In this document: piece by piece, positions 32,624 through 40,552 of the stretch
Position numbering within the stretch: the first letter of the stretch is position 1
How the letters are laid out: every line of letters begins with the position of its first letter
The notes under the pieces: generated by a model
Seen by the model: the letters and a program-made list of their open reading frames with translations, nothing else
Databases searched by the model: none
Told to the model about the DNA's origin: nothing
Translations under genes and position numbers: made by a program
Assembly: GCA_023436805.1 (NCBI GenBank)
Contig: JAEZHT010000014.1
Location: 1 to 40,552 of the forward strand
Direction of reading: 5' to 3'
Length of the DNA stretch: 40,552 nt
DNA from: Bacillota bacterium
GTDB taxonomy: Bacteria > Bacillota_I > Bacilli_A > Acholeplasmatales > UBA5453

Positions 32624-34949
32624 GTGCTTCACCTACTTTTCGAATGATGTAAAGTTGTGACCCAAAATCCCCTAAGATTCTGGTTTGATTATTGTAATAT
32701 GTACCACTGAATTGTTGTTTCAGTGGGATACCTCTCATGAGTGCTTGTCCTGATATTGTATAAGATTCTGTGGCATTTTCAAGTTGTTTGTATTTGGATA
32801 TCGTATGCATGATGAACCCATTCGGATTTAGTTTAATCGGCAATGCATGCGCAATCAAATGACCAAATCGACCGATTGGCATGGTTTGTTGCACAGAGGT
32901 CATTTCATACAGTGCATTCGGGTCTAAGTCTTTCACACACAAAAGATCCGGATTAGGAGAGGATTCATAAAGTGTTTGATAAAACCCTACGATGTGTGTA
33001 TTGGCAAGTGAGGTTTGCCAAACATATAAGTTGTTTCTAACGGTATTGAATCTTTTGAATGTGCCTAATTGAAAAACATTTTGATAAGATTTATACAATG
33101 AAATTTGCTTTTTAATTTCACCCAATTCTGCTTTGGTCAAATACTTTAGGTTCAGTTCATAACCCAAACATGCCATCGCTGCAACATTGAATCTGGTAGA
33201 CAGTGGGGTATGTCGAATGGTTTGAGCATGAGGTGCCAATGACACATGAGCACTGATGGTCGATGGTGGATAGAAATAGGATAATCCTTCTTGGATCTTT
33301 AAGCGTTCGATGGGGTCAGTATTGTCAGATGCCCAAATGTATGGGGTATAAGATAACATCCCTAAATCAAAACGGTTTCCACCGCTGGAACAAGATTCTA
33401 TCCAAAGATTTGGATACTTTGTTTGTAGCGTATTTAATATGTCATATAGTCCTAATATATAGTGATGATAAAACATCCCTGGGTTTTCAACATGACTTGA
33501 AAAAGCATCGGTGATGTGTCTGTTCATGTCCCATTTAATATAATCGAGTTGTGCCGATTCAATGATTTGAGACATCTCGTTGATGATGTATTGTCTTACT
33601 TCTTTATTGCACAAATCTAGTACCCATTGATTTCTGCCCAAGGCGGGTGTTCTACCTTCAATCTTGACTGCCCAGTCAGGATGTTTGAGATATAGTTCAC
33701 TTTTTGGTGAAATCATCTCTGGTTCAAACCACAAACCAAACTGCATCTCCAACTTGTGGATGGCTTTGGACAACTGAGTTAGCCCACCAGGGAGTTTTTT
33801 CAGGTTGACTTGATAATCGCCTAGAGAGCTTGTATCATCATCGCGATGACCAAACCAACCGTCGTCTAAGACGAATAATTCTATCCCAAGTTGTTTGGCT
33901 TTCTTGGCTAAGTTGAGTAACTTACTGGATGTAAAATCAAAGAAAAAGGCTTCCCAACTGTTGATGACGATGGGTTTCAATCTGTGCTTGAATTGCCTGG
34001 GTGTGATGTGTTTTAATGTGAATTCGTGAAACTGTTTAGATAATCCATTGAAACCTGCTGAAGAAAAACTTAAAATGGCTTCTGGGGTTTCAAATTGTTC
34101 ATTTTTATGTAATGGATAGTGGAATGCTTGTGGGTGAATACCATTCATGATACGCATGATGCCATGATTGGATACATGAACGGCTTGGTAGTGATTGCCA
34201 CTGTATATGAGATTAAAACCATAGCATCGACCATGGTCTTCATGTGTGCCTTTTTTGAATACCATGAAACCAGGGTTGACACGATTGGAGGATGCGCCAG
34301 TGGTGGAATCATGAATATATGTACCATAATGAAGTGGTCGGATGTCTTTGTGGGTCTCTTTAATCCAACCCCCTTGTAAGGTCAATAGCTCATAATCCAT
34401 TTCAGGAATATCAATCATCATAGACATGATTTTTCGGATATGTAAGAGTTCATCTTGATTGTCTAAAATCATGCGTCTTCCAATCACATTGGTAGATGAA
34501 TACACAGTATAGATGAGTTTGATGTACACATTGAATTTGGCATCTTTTAGGGTAATGATTAAAGATTCCAAATCTTCCGTTGGTTTGCCGATGGGTAATA
34601 CACCAGAAGCGACAATGCCTGTTTTGACTTCGTGTTCTTGATAGATAAAATCGGTGACAAATGTTTGATCTGGCATTTGAAGTTCAATCGGTGAAAGACG
34701 ATAATCACCTTTACCAAATTCTGAAAACTCCATTGGTAAAAAATCTAAATTGACTTGATGTCCATCTCTTTCATATGAAATGGCACTACCAATACCTGCT
34801 GTGGGTTTAAAGTGTAATGCTTCGAATGACCCATCCGGTAACGCATCTCCAAAGTACAAATGTTCTAATTTTTTCGTTGGTGTCACACAAAAAACGTAGC
34901 TGAGTCCAGACGTTTTTAAGTGAAAGTACGGGTAATTAACCAAAATCAT
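32616..34949 (-). CDS. Alpha-galactosidase, GH36
   Basis: A 777-residue GH36 enzyme, normal length for the bacterial tetrameric type, no signal peptide. The N-terminal beta-supersandwich (about 1-320) is followed by the barrel: FVLDDGWFGHRDDD, LWFEPEMISP, YIKWDMNRHI with nucleophile Asp474, WIESCSSGGNRFD and PYIWASDNTD with acid/base Asp542. It removes terminal alpha-galactose from raffinose-family sugars or galactolipid/glycan fragments in the cytoplasm. It is first of a two-gene unit with GH2. The start at 34949 follows GGGGAGA. No sugar transporter is adjacent, so uptake must be encoded elsewhere. Confidence 0.96.
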   Translation of the reverse strand: MILVNYPYFHLKTSGLSYVFCVTPTKKLEHLYFGDALPDGSFEALHFKPTAGIGSAISYERDGHQVNLDFLPMEFSEFGKGDYRLSPIELQMPDQTFVTDFIYQEHEVKTGIVASGVLPIGKPTEDLESLIITLKDAKFNVYIKLIYTVYSSTNVIGRRMILDNQDELLHIRKIMSMMIDIPEMDYELLTLQGGWIKETHKDIRPLHYGTYIHDSTTGASSNRVNPGFMVFKKGTHEDHGRCYGFNLIYSGNHYQAVHVSNHGIMRIMNGIHPQAFHYPLHKNEQFETPEAILSFSSAGFNGLSKQFHEFTLKHITPRQFKHRLKPIVINSWEAFFFDFTSSKLLNLAKKAKQLGIELFVLDDGWFGHRDDDTSSLGDYQVNLKKLPGGLTQLSKAIHKLEMQFGLWFEPEMISPKSELYLKHPDWAVKIEGRTPALGRNQWVLDLCNKEVRQYIINEMSQIIESAQLDYIKWDMNRHITDAFSSHVENPGMFYHHYILGLYDILNTLQTKYPNLWIESCSSGGNRFDLGMLSYTPYIWASDNTDPIERLKIQEGLSYFYPPSTISAHVSLAPHAQTIRHTPLSTRFNVAAMACLGYELNLKYLTKAELGEIKKQISLYKSYQNVFQLGTFKRFNTVRNNLYVWQTSLANTHIVGFYQTLYESSPNPDLLCVKDLDPNALYEMTSVQQTMPIGRFGHLIAHALPIKLNPNGFIMHTISKYKQLENATESYTISGQALMRGIPLKQQFSGTYYNNQTRILGDFGSQLYIIRKVGEAHA

Positions 34950-35011
34950 GAGCCATCTCCCCTATTCTAATATCGTTTATCTAGTTTAATTATACCTTAT
35001 TTATAGAGGTG

Positions 35012-35046
35012 AAAAAAAAGAAAAAAGCAGATTTTTACTCTGCTTT
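35012..35046 (-). terminator. Terminator of the iron alcohol dehydrogenase gene
   Basis: Minus-strand AAAGCAGA, a 7-base loop and TCTGCTTT run into a T-rich tract. The first arm includes the end of the gene. Confidence 0.85.
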
Positions 35047-36249
35047 GACTTCAACTTTCATGATGGCATTATACAATACTTTAAAATCCATTTTACTAAA
35101 AATCTTAGGTACTGGATACAATGGGTTCGCTTCTTTATATGCATTATGGATCATCGCATCCAAATCATTCTTATGGGGCACATCAATATGTGTAGGAATC
35201 CCAAAGTAAGTATTGAGTTTCTCAACCCAATCGATAAAGGCTTTCATTTTCATCCCATCGGACACTGAAACATCGGTTAACCCCAATAAATCTGACAATT
35301 TAGCCAATTTATGTTCGGCTTTTTTTCCATAAAACTTAAGCACATGTGGCATGATGACGGCATTCGCATAACCATGTGGTACTTGATAAAAGCCACCAAA
35401 TGTATGGGCGATGGCGTGAATGTTGCCAACATAGGCTCTCGTGAAAGCGGCACCTGCTTGGAAAGAAGCTTTAAGCATCCCTGATCTCGCTTCTAAATCG
35501 TGTGGTTCATCATAAGATAATTTCAAGTATTTTTGAATACCTAATATGGCTTCTTCTGCCATTTGATTGGTAAATTTTGTACCCCCGTGACCCACATAAG
35601 CTTCCACTGCATGGGTGAGTGCATCCATACCTGTGGTTGCTGTAAAGAATTTCGGCAAGTTTTTAGTCAGTTTAGGTTCTAATACGGCCACTTTAGGCAT
35701 TAGGTTCAAATCACTAATTGCATATTTTTCATGCGTATCTGGATTAGAAATGACAGTTGCTATGGTGGTTTCGCTACCGGTACCTGCGGTGGTTGGTATC
35801 GCAATTAAGAACGGTAAGGTTTTTCTTACCTTTAGGATGCCTTTCATCTTATGTAGTGGGGTATTGGGCTTCTTCACCCGGATACCTACTGCTTTTGCGG
35901 CATCAATGGCTGACCCACCACCTAAACCAATCAATGCGTCACATCCCGCACTTAAAAACAGCTGGTACGCTGCTTCAATAGATTGTACGGTAGGATTGGG
36001 TGTAACTTCATCGTATATGGTAAATTGGATTGAATCCATTTGAATTGTTTTAATAACGCTGTCTAATAAACCTACTTCTTTGATGCCTGGATCAGTGACA
36101 ATGAGGTAATGCTTATATGGTAAGGTCGTTAAATGTTTTTTCAGTGAGAATAAACTATCGTGTCCTTCTAAGACCACAGGTTGTTTCCAGGGTAATATTC
36201 TCGCAACCCATTTGAGGACAATTTGAATGATTCGGAACAATACTTTCAT
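35035..36249 (-). CDS. Iron-containing alcohol dehydrogenase
   Basis: A 404-residue group III (iron-type) alcohol dehydrogenase. Seen: the NAD loop ALIGLGGGSAIDAAKA, PTTAGTGSETT, TATTGMDALTHAVEAYVG with metal Asp/His region, and NIHAIAHTFGGFYQVPHGYANAVIMPHVLKF with the metal histidines. It interconverts aldehydes and alcohols with NAD(P)H during fermentation; 1,3-propanediol or butanol dehydrogenase activity are alternatives. An N-terminal extension (about 1-25, basic/hydrophobic) precedes the usual start. The start at 36249 follows AGAGGTGA, with TATAAT upstream. It is monocistronic. Confidence 0.94.
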   Translation of the reverse strand: MKVLFRIIQIVLKWVARILPWKQPVVLEGHDSLFSLKKHLTTLPYKHYLIVTDPGIKEVGLLDSVIKTIQMDSIQFTIYDEVTPNPTVQSIEAAYQLFLSAGCDALIGLGGGSAIDAAKAVGIRVKKPNTPLHKMKGILKVRKTLPFLIAIPTTAGTGSETTIATVISNPDTHEKYAISDLNLMPKVAVLEPKLTKNLPKFFTATTGMDALTHAVEAYVGHGGTKFTNQMAEEAILGIQKYLKLSYDEPHDLEARSGMLKASFQAGAAFTRAYVGNIHAIAHTFGGFYQVPHGYANAVIMPHVLKFYGKKAEHKLAKLSDLLGLTDVSVSDGMKMKAFIDWVEKLNTYFGIPTHIDVPHKNDLDAMIHNAYKEANPLYPVPKIFSKMDFKVLYNAIMKVEVKAE

Positions 36250-36348
36250 GAATCTTTCACCTCTTATAAGTTTATTATATCATAGCAATGTTGGACTTTT
36301 GGTAAAAGTGACTTTTTGGTGTTATAATCATCCTAAGGACGTGATTAT

Positions 36349-37578
36349 ATGAAAATACTTATTTTACTATTGATTTTATCGGTATTTATTTTTGAAACTG
36401 TCGTATCTATTCTCAACTATCGTCATCGTAAAGCGTTGATGCCGGAATCAGTGATGGATATATATGACCCAGAAAAATATCAGACATGGTTAAGATACAA
36501 CATGGCCAATTTCAAGTTTGGGATGATTTCATCTGTGATATCAACCTTATTATTGGTGCTTTTACTCGCGTTTAACTTTTTCGGTGCGTTAGAAACCCTC
36601 ACCAATACCTTAACCAATTCAGTGGCACTTCAAACGCTTCTATTCATGTTTTTCTTTTATCTCATCTCTTTAATCCTATCCATACCACTCAAATACTATC
36701 ATATTTTTGAAATTGAAGCGTCGTTTGGCTTTAATAAGATGACTAAGAAGCTGTTTTGGATGGATACACTCAAAGGATTTATCCTTTCCATCGTCTTAGG
36801 TGGTGGGTTAATTGCCTTATTACATGTATTGTTTAGACGCTTCGAAGATGATATCTTATGGTTCGTTTTGTTCAGCTATATCGCACTATCCATTATTCTT
36901 GTCTCCATTTATTTTTTACAAAAATACTTCATGCGCTGGTTCAACAAAATTGAACCTATGGCTGAAGGTGAATTAAAAACTGAAATCGATGCTTTAGGTG
37001 AACGTTTGGGTTTCGAAGTGAAAAAGATTTTTGTATTAGATGCTTCAAAACGCTCAACGAAACTCAATGCCTACTTCAGTGGTTTAGGTAAGCAAAAAGA
37101 GGTTGTTCTATTTGATACCCTGATTGAAAAAATGAGTACAGATGAGATTCTAGCTGTCTTGGCACATGAGTTGGGTCACGCTACCCACAAAGATACACTA
37201 AAAGGTTTGTTTAGAACATTGTTACTGTTGTTGGTTTATGTCGGTTTATTGACATTCATATTGATGACACCTTCACTATTTACTGCCTTTGGTTTAACGG
37301 GTATTCATTTTGGATTTACAATCATTTTGATGATGTTATTATTAGAACCTGTAGAAATTCCAATCAGCATTTATATGAATTTCGCATCAAGAAAAGCGGA
37401 GTATCTCGCCGATGGATTCGCTGCTAAAAACACATCTAAAGACGCGATGATTCGAGCACTCAAGAAGCTTTCGATTGAAAATTTCGTGAATTTAACCCCA
37501 CATCCTTTATATGTGTTCCTTAATTATAGTCACCCACCAATCAGTCAGAGAATTGACAGTATCAACGCAATTGAATAA
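36349..37578 (+). CDS. M48 metallopeptidase, Ste24/CAAX-protease-like
   Basis: A 409-residue integral membrane zinc protease. Several helices (about 2-18, 60-80, 97-117, 143-165, 175-193) precede the catalytic HELGH at 273-277, with the third ligand Glu351 in RKAEYLADGFA. Two further helices lie in between (about 290-340). The layout and the segment AYFSGLGKQKEVVLFDTLIEKM are close to eukaryotic-type Ste24 proteases rather than short HtpX. Bacteria usually lack prenylated CAAX proteins, so a general membrane quality-control role is more likely. The start at 36349 follows AAGGACGTG. It is monocistronic and shares a bidirectional terminator with the PAP2 gene. Confidence 0.93.
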   Translation: MKILILLLILSVFIFETVVSILNYRHRKALMPESVMDIYDPEKYQTWLRYNMANFKFGMISSVISTLLLVLLLAFNFFGALETLTNTLTNSVALQTLLFMFFFYLISLILSIPLKYYHIFEIEASFGFNKMTKKLFWMDTLKGFILSIVLGGGLIALLHVLFRRFEDDILWFVLFSYIALSIILVSIYFLQKYFMRWFNKIEPMAEGELKTEIDALGERLGFEVKKIFVLDASKRSTKLNAYFSGLGKQKEVVLFDTLIEKMSTDEILAVLAHELGHATHKDTLKGLFRTLLLLLVYVGLLTFILMTPSLFTAFGLTGIHFGFTIILMMLLLEPVEIPISIYMNFASRKAEYLADGFAAKNTSKDAMIRALKKLSIENFVNLTPHPLYVFLNYSHPPISQRIDSINAIE

Positions 37579-37579
37579 C

Positions 37580-37609
37580 AAAAAGGCACTCCCCAGAGTG
37601 CCATTTTTT
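37580..37609. terminator. Bidirectional terminator
   Basis: GGCACTC, loop CCCA and GAGTGCC, with an A-run before and a T-run after, between two converging genes. Confidence 0.88.
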
Positions 37610-38489
37610 AGTTTGCATATTTTCCGAATAACTTTTTGAAAACCCACATGGAGCCTAATGATAACCAAACAGTTAAGATGAAGTATCTAAATCCATCTAG
37701 AATGAGGTCCAATTGAGTTAAGTTTAAATCGTCATTACCACTGTAAGGGAATATGAGTTTTAAGCCTTCTTTAAGCAGTAAAGCAACAATGATCCCAATC
37801 GCATATTTTGCAATTTGGATTTTCCAAGGGGCTTTAACTTCATATTTGACAAAACGCAATTCTAAGTCATAACCCACGGTTAAACCGATCATTGAAGCAA
37901 TCGCAACATAATAGTTTTTATCAACAATGAAGAATGCGCCTAATAACATCACAGGAATTGAGTAGTATACCAGTTTAATTGGGCTGATTTTAACCTTTGG
38001 TGCAAGCCAAATGAATGCATAATATACCAATACAGAAACCGCTAAACCAGCGATGACATCGGATAGATAATGTTGACCCAAATAAATTCTCGCAATCATG
38101 ACCAATATAACCAACGTAATGAGTACAGGTCTTACCCATTTTTTAAGGTTGCCATAACGTTCGTTTAAAACGAGTGCCATCGCACCTGCATTTTGTGCAT
38201 GTCCGGATGGAAAGGAATACCCATAGGTTGGTTCAGTGACTGAATCTACCGATGGTAATGTATAAGGTCTAGGTCTTTTGACTAAGTTTTTAAACGCGTC
38301 ATTTACAGCGACCGATGTTAAGAAAATCATCATGAAGCGATACGCATAATGTTTGTTTACAACCCACCATAATAGGGATGCTACCACTAGGAATACCAAT
38401 TCATCGCCAAACTCATTGAAAAACATAAAGAAATAGTCTAAAAAATCACTTCTAAAGCTTTGAAAAAACTCAACAATCCTTAAATCCAT
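37608..38489 (-). CDS. PAP2-family membrane phosphatase
   Basis: A 293-residue membrane protein with about seven or eight helices and the three PAP2 phosphatase motifs: KNLVKRPRPYTL (motif 1), YSFPSGHAQNAG (motif 2 with the catalytic His) and ARIYLGQHYLSD (motif 3, Ala in place of the usual Ser). Likely substrates are phosphatidic acid or prenyl pyrophosphates. The C-terminal region (about 170-293) adds extra helices beyond the core fold. The start at 38489 follows AAGGAG. It is monocistronic. Confidence 0.93.
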   Translation of the reverse strand: MDLRIVEFFQSFRSDFLDYFFMFFNEFGDELVFLVVASLLWWVVNKHYAYRFMMIFLTSVAVNDAFKNLVKRPRPYTLPSVDSVTEPTYGYSFPSGHAQNAGAMALVLNERYGNLKKWVRPVLITLVILVMIARIYLGQHYLSDVIAGLAVSVLVYYAFIWLAPKVKISPIKLVYYSIPVMLLGAFFIVDKNYYVAIASMIGLTVGYDLELRFVKYEVKAPWKIQIAKYAIGIIVALLLKEGLKLIFPYSGNDDLNLTQLDLILDGFRYFILTVWLSLGSMWVFKKLFGKYAN

Positions 38490-38614
38490 ATCATCACTCC
38501 TTGTTTATTGTATGTATAGAATATCATATTTAGTTTTAAGTTCAAACTGTGTGCTTCAAAAACCACCCAGTATGGATGACTCTTCAATACATAACATTTA
38601 TAAGGTATAAGCAT

Positions 38615-38634
38615 TGATATCGACAAAAATATCA
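38615..38634. repeat. Short inverted repeat upstream of the alpha/beta hydrolase gene
   Basis: TGATAT, 8 bases, ATATCA. It lies in the 245-base gap between the PAP2 and hydrolase genes and may be an operator; nothing else is evident in that gap apart from weak promoter-like A/T runs. Confidence 0.3.
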
Positions 38635-38735
38635 TCAAACGTGGATTCAATCACTGTTATAAATGCAAGAATGTGACAAATTTTATTGTAAAAAAAAACA
38701 AAATGATATATAGTGTGAATAAGGGATGTGACGCT

Positions 38736-39701
38736 ATGCTCAAATGGTTAAAAATCATTGGATTGATATTATTATCTTTAATGATTGTTTTTATTATTGT
38801 CGTTTATCGGCGTGATTTGAGTGTTGAACGTGTAAAATCAATGTACTTAACAAACGATTCAAATCTCGTAAATTTAGAAATCTTATCACTTGTAGGTGAC
38901 ACTTTAGAAATTGACATACATTATATGGACATGGGCGATTCTGCGCTTCCTGCGATTTTATTACTTCATGGTGCATTTTCATCTTCACATACATTTATCC
39001 CTTGGGCAGAATCATTGGTACAAGAAGGTTATCGTGTTTTGTTGATGGATTTACCTTATTTTGGTTTATCTGATGGCTTTGAAGATAACATCACGTCATA
39101 TAGACGCAGTGCAGCTGTAGTAAAAGCCTTACTCGATCATTTGTCTATAGATAATATCCATATTGGTGGAAACTCTTTAGGTGGGGCAGTTTCTTGGTAT
39201 TTCGCCAGTGAATACCCTGCCTTAACCAACTCACTCATATTGATTGATGCTGTACCACCAAACATGTCTACCCGTAATACCAACGGGTGGATTAATCAGC
39301 CTTGGGTGGCTTCATTTGTGAGTCAATTGACCCCTCGTTTCTTACTCAAACAAATTCTAAGAACCGCTTATGGTGACGTTTCTAAATTGGATGATGAAAC
39401 GGTCGATCGTTATTATGATATTTTACGTAAGAAAGGCACCAGACAATCCATATTAACTACCCAATATGAGGATGAACATACAGATCAAGTAGACAGACTG
39501 ATGGGTATCACTGCCCCGACTTACTTGATGTGGGGGAAGAAAGATACTTGGATTCCTGTCCTATCTTATGATGTGTTTATTTTAGCACTCGATATTGATT
39601 CAGAAAACCGTGTATTACTCGACGATATTGGCCATCTTCCAATGGAAGAAAATCCGGTTACAGTCTCTTATTACATTGACTTTTTGAACCGGATAGATTA
39701 A
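38736..39701 (+). CDS. Membrane-anchored alpha/beta hydrolase
   Basis: A 321-residue protein: one N-terminal membrane helix (about 6-24, KIIGLILLSLMIVFIIVVY) then an alpha/beta-hydrolase fold. Motifs: LLLHGAFSSSHTF (oxyanion region), the nucleophile elbow GGNSLGG with Ser, LMWGKKDTWIPV with the acid and DDIGHLPMEENP with the catalytic His. It is probably an esterase or lipase acting at the outer membrane face, substrate unknown. The start MLKWLK at 38736 is chosen because the helix then begins correctly and AGGGATGTGA precedes it; a longer frame to 38673 is unlikely. Confidence 0.9.
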   Translation: MLKWLKIIGLILLSLMIVFIIVVYRRDLSVERVKSMYLTNDSNLVNLEILSLVGDTLEIDIHYMDMGDSALPAILLLHGAFSSSHTFIPWAESLVQEGYRVLLMDLPYFGLSDGFEDNITSYRRSAAVVKALLDHLSIDNIHIGGNSLGGAVSWYFASEYPALTNSLILIDAVPPNMSTRNTNGWINQPWVASFVSQLTPRFLLKQILRTAYGDVSKLDDETVDRYYDILRKKGTRQSILTTQYEDEHTDQVDRLMGITAPTYLMWGKKDTWIPVLSYDVFILALDIDSENRVLLDDIGHLPMEENPVTVSYYIDFLNRID

Positions 39702-39789
39702 TTTTTCCTTACATTCCGTTTTTATAAGCATTTATCAAGAATTATCTTTTCTTTCAGTGTTACAATATCGTTAATTAGGAGGACATGAT

Positions 39790-40152
39790 ATGTCATTGTT
39801 GATCACTATTTTAGGTATTTTAGCAGCCACATTCTTTGTTTTAGCCGCTACCAATGGATTGAAACGTTATGTGAAACACCCATGGGTCAAAAGTATTGCA
39901 AAAAAACATCGTTTATTTGGTATGCTTGCTTCATTTACTGCCCTCATTCACATGGTAGTAGCCGTTTCTATGGGAGAACTTCGAATCACTGGTTCGTTGG
40001 CTTTGTTGGGAATTTTCACCACAGGGATGTTGTTTTCTGAGAAGAAAACCAAAGCCTTATACATCGCTCACCGTATTGCAGGTCCAGTGACCTTTGTTTT
40101 AATCCTCATTCACATCATCTTCAATAGTAACTACGAACAAAGAGGTGAATAA
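39790..40152 (+). CDS. Four-helix membrane protein with di-haem-like histidines
   Basis: A 120-residue integral membrane protein with helices at about 2-20, 42-60, 65-82 and 95-112. Histidines at 40 and 54 and at 94 and 108 are each spaced 14 residues apart within one helix (KKHRLFGMLASFTALIHM; AHRIAGPVTFVLILIH). This H-x13-H pattern on two helices is the ligand layout of cytochrome b/ferric-reductase-like proteins holding two stacked haems. There is no flavin or NAD domain, so it would be a minimal haem core working with a partner. The start at 39790 follows AGGAGG. Haem binding is inference. Confidence 0.82.
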   Translation: MSLLITILGILAATFFVLAATNGLKRYVKHPWVKSIAKKHRLFGMLASFTALIHMVVAVSMGELRITGSLALLGIFTTGMLFSEKKTKALYIAHRIAGPVTFVLILIHIIFNSNYEQRGE

Positions 40153-40219
40153 ATCACCCTTTACAGAATGATTTATGATACATACCTCTTAACGATTTAA
40201 CTCGTCTTATTTAAAGCGA

Positions 40220-40552
40220 CTACATATCAAATAAATATGTACGCTTAGGCGTGTTCACACCCTTAGTCCCTATCCATAAGGCATTGGGATTACCTTTTCT
40301 TATCATGTTTAATGAGGCATTTTGATCGGCATTGATCAAGATGCCTTTTTGACTCTTATATAAACCCCTTTTGATTCTAACTCCTGAGAAATCACCTTTA
40401 ACGAACTCATCTTGGTCTAAATAAGACGCTTTAGATGTGTAAGCTTCATTGATCACTTTGGTTTCAATACCTATTTGTTCTGCTAGATAGATAATTCGAT
40501 CTCTTAATCTAGCGATGGGTATACTTTTAGTCCATTGATTATAGGTATCCGA
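40220..40552 (-). CDS. tnpB: TnpB-like IS200/IS605 protein, N-terminus cut by window edge
   Basis: The last 110 codons of a TnpB-type RNA-guided nuclease/transposon protein; the frame continues without stop to 40552, so a start inside the window (GTG at 40456) is not real. Seen: IARLRDRIIYLAEQIGIETK, VINEAYTSKASYLDQD, GVRIKRGLYKSQKGILINAD and QNASLNMIRKGN. INADQNASLN carries the third RuvC aspartate; the usual C-x2-C zinc pairs are absent in this segment. The C-terminus GVNTPKRTYLF is typical of this subgroup. The region just downstream (40153-40219) may hold the transposon right end and guide RNA, but no boundary can be set. Confidence 0.85.
   Translation of the reverse strand, partial: SDTYNQWTKSIPIARLRDRIIYLAEQIGIETKVINEAYTSKASYLDQDEFVKGDFSGVRIKRGLYKSQKGILINADQNASLNMIRKGNPNALWIGTKGVNTPKRTYLFDM

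Noticed and set aside
35615..36043. 142-codon plus-strand frame inside the iron alcohol dehydrogenase gene
   Set aside because: It is antisense to the NAD- and metal-binding motifs of an intact gene.
1..40552. CRISPR arrays
   Set aside because: No regularly spaced direct repeats were seen on reading both strands; the repeats found are single hairpins or operator-like palindromes.

Overview
The window looks like chromosome from a low-GC, wall-deficient-type Firmicute, most plausibly an Acholeplasma-like mollicute or a close Bacilli relative. This is inferred from gene content and base composition, not from a marker gene. TGA is used as a stop (for example at ATGA/GTGA gene junctions) and tRNA-Trp carries a CCA anticodon, so the code is standard, as in Acholeplasma and unlike Mycoplasma. 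Genes are tightly packed and many neighbours overlap by a few bases. Most genes have clear AGGAG-type ribosome sites, and many units end in a U-tract hairpin.

Left third (1-9722, all minus strand). A truncated exported GHL10-family glycosidase, a cytoplasmic GHL10 paralogue and AnmK form one unit behind a promoter that overlaps a cre-like box; a separate RpiR/SIS regulator lies upstream. This looks like a peptidoglycan-sugar salvage cassette. Next is an etfB-etfA-lctD set in which EtfA has an N-terminal 4Fe-4S ferredoxin-like extension, the layout of the electron-bifurcating lactate dehydrogenase. A lipoprotein plus secreted phosphodiester-glycosidase pair precedes it.

Middle (about 9825-20140). 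A complete class-C-type group II intron with its maturase sits directly after the terminator of a chimeric acyltransferase/GNAT gene. nagA-nagB, which could finish the amino-sugar route begun by AnmK, run divergently from that gene. Then comes an AT-rich three-gene unit: a nuclease-methyltransferase fusion, a small GIY-YIG-like protein and a GNAT, ending close to tRNA-Trp. A tRNA-His/tRNA-Gln operon with a strong promoter and a zinc-ribbon membrane protein follow.

Right half (20168-40552). This holds an intracellular GH13 amylase-like enzyme divergent from a SRAP protein, a DegV/FakB-type protein, two FAD oxidoreductases, two overlapping small membrane proteins (zinc ribbon and DUF2085), a DUF2161 nuclease-like protein, aldehyde dehydrogenase, a tail-anchored charged protein and a rhodanese. 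After these come overlapping GH36 alpha-galactosidase and GH2 genes, an iron alcohol dehydrogenase, a Ste24-like M48 protease, a PAP2 phosphatase, an alpha/beta hydrolase, a small four-helix protein with a di-haem histidine pattern, and the C-terminal part of a TnpB transposon protein cut by the window end.

Functionally the window is mainly carbohydrate scavenging and fermentation (amino sugars, alpha-glucans, galactosides, lactate, alcohol/aldehyde) with mobile and defence genes inserted. The only stretch over 300 bases without a protein gene is 11180-11703, which is the 5' RNA part of the group II intron. No CRISPR array or rRNA was seen.
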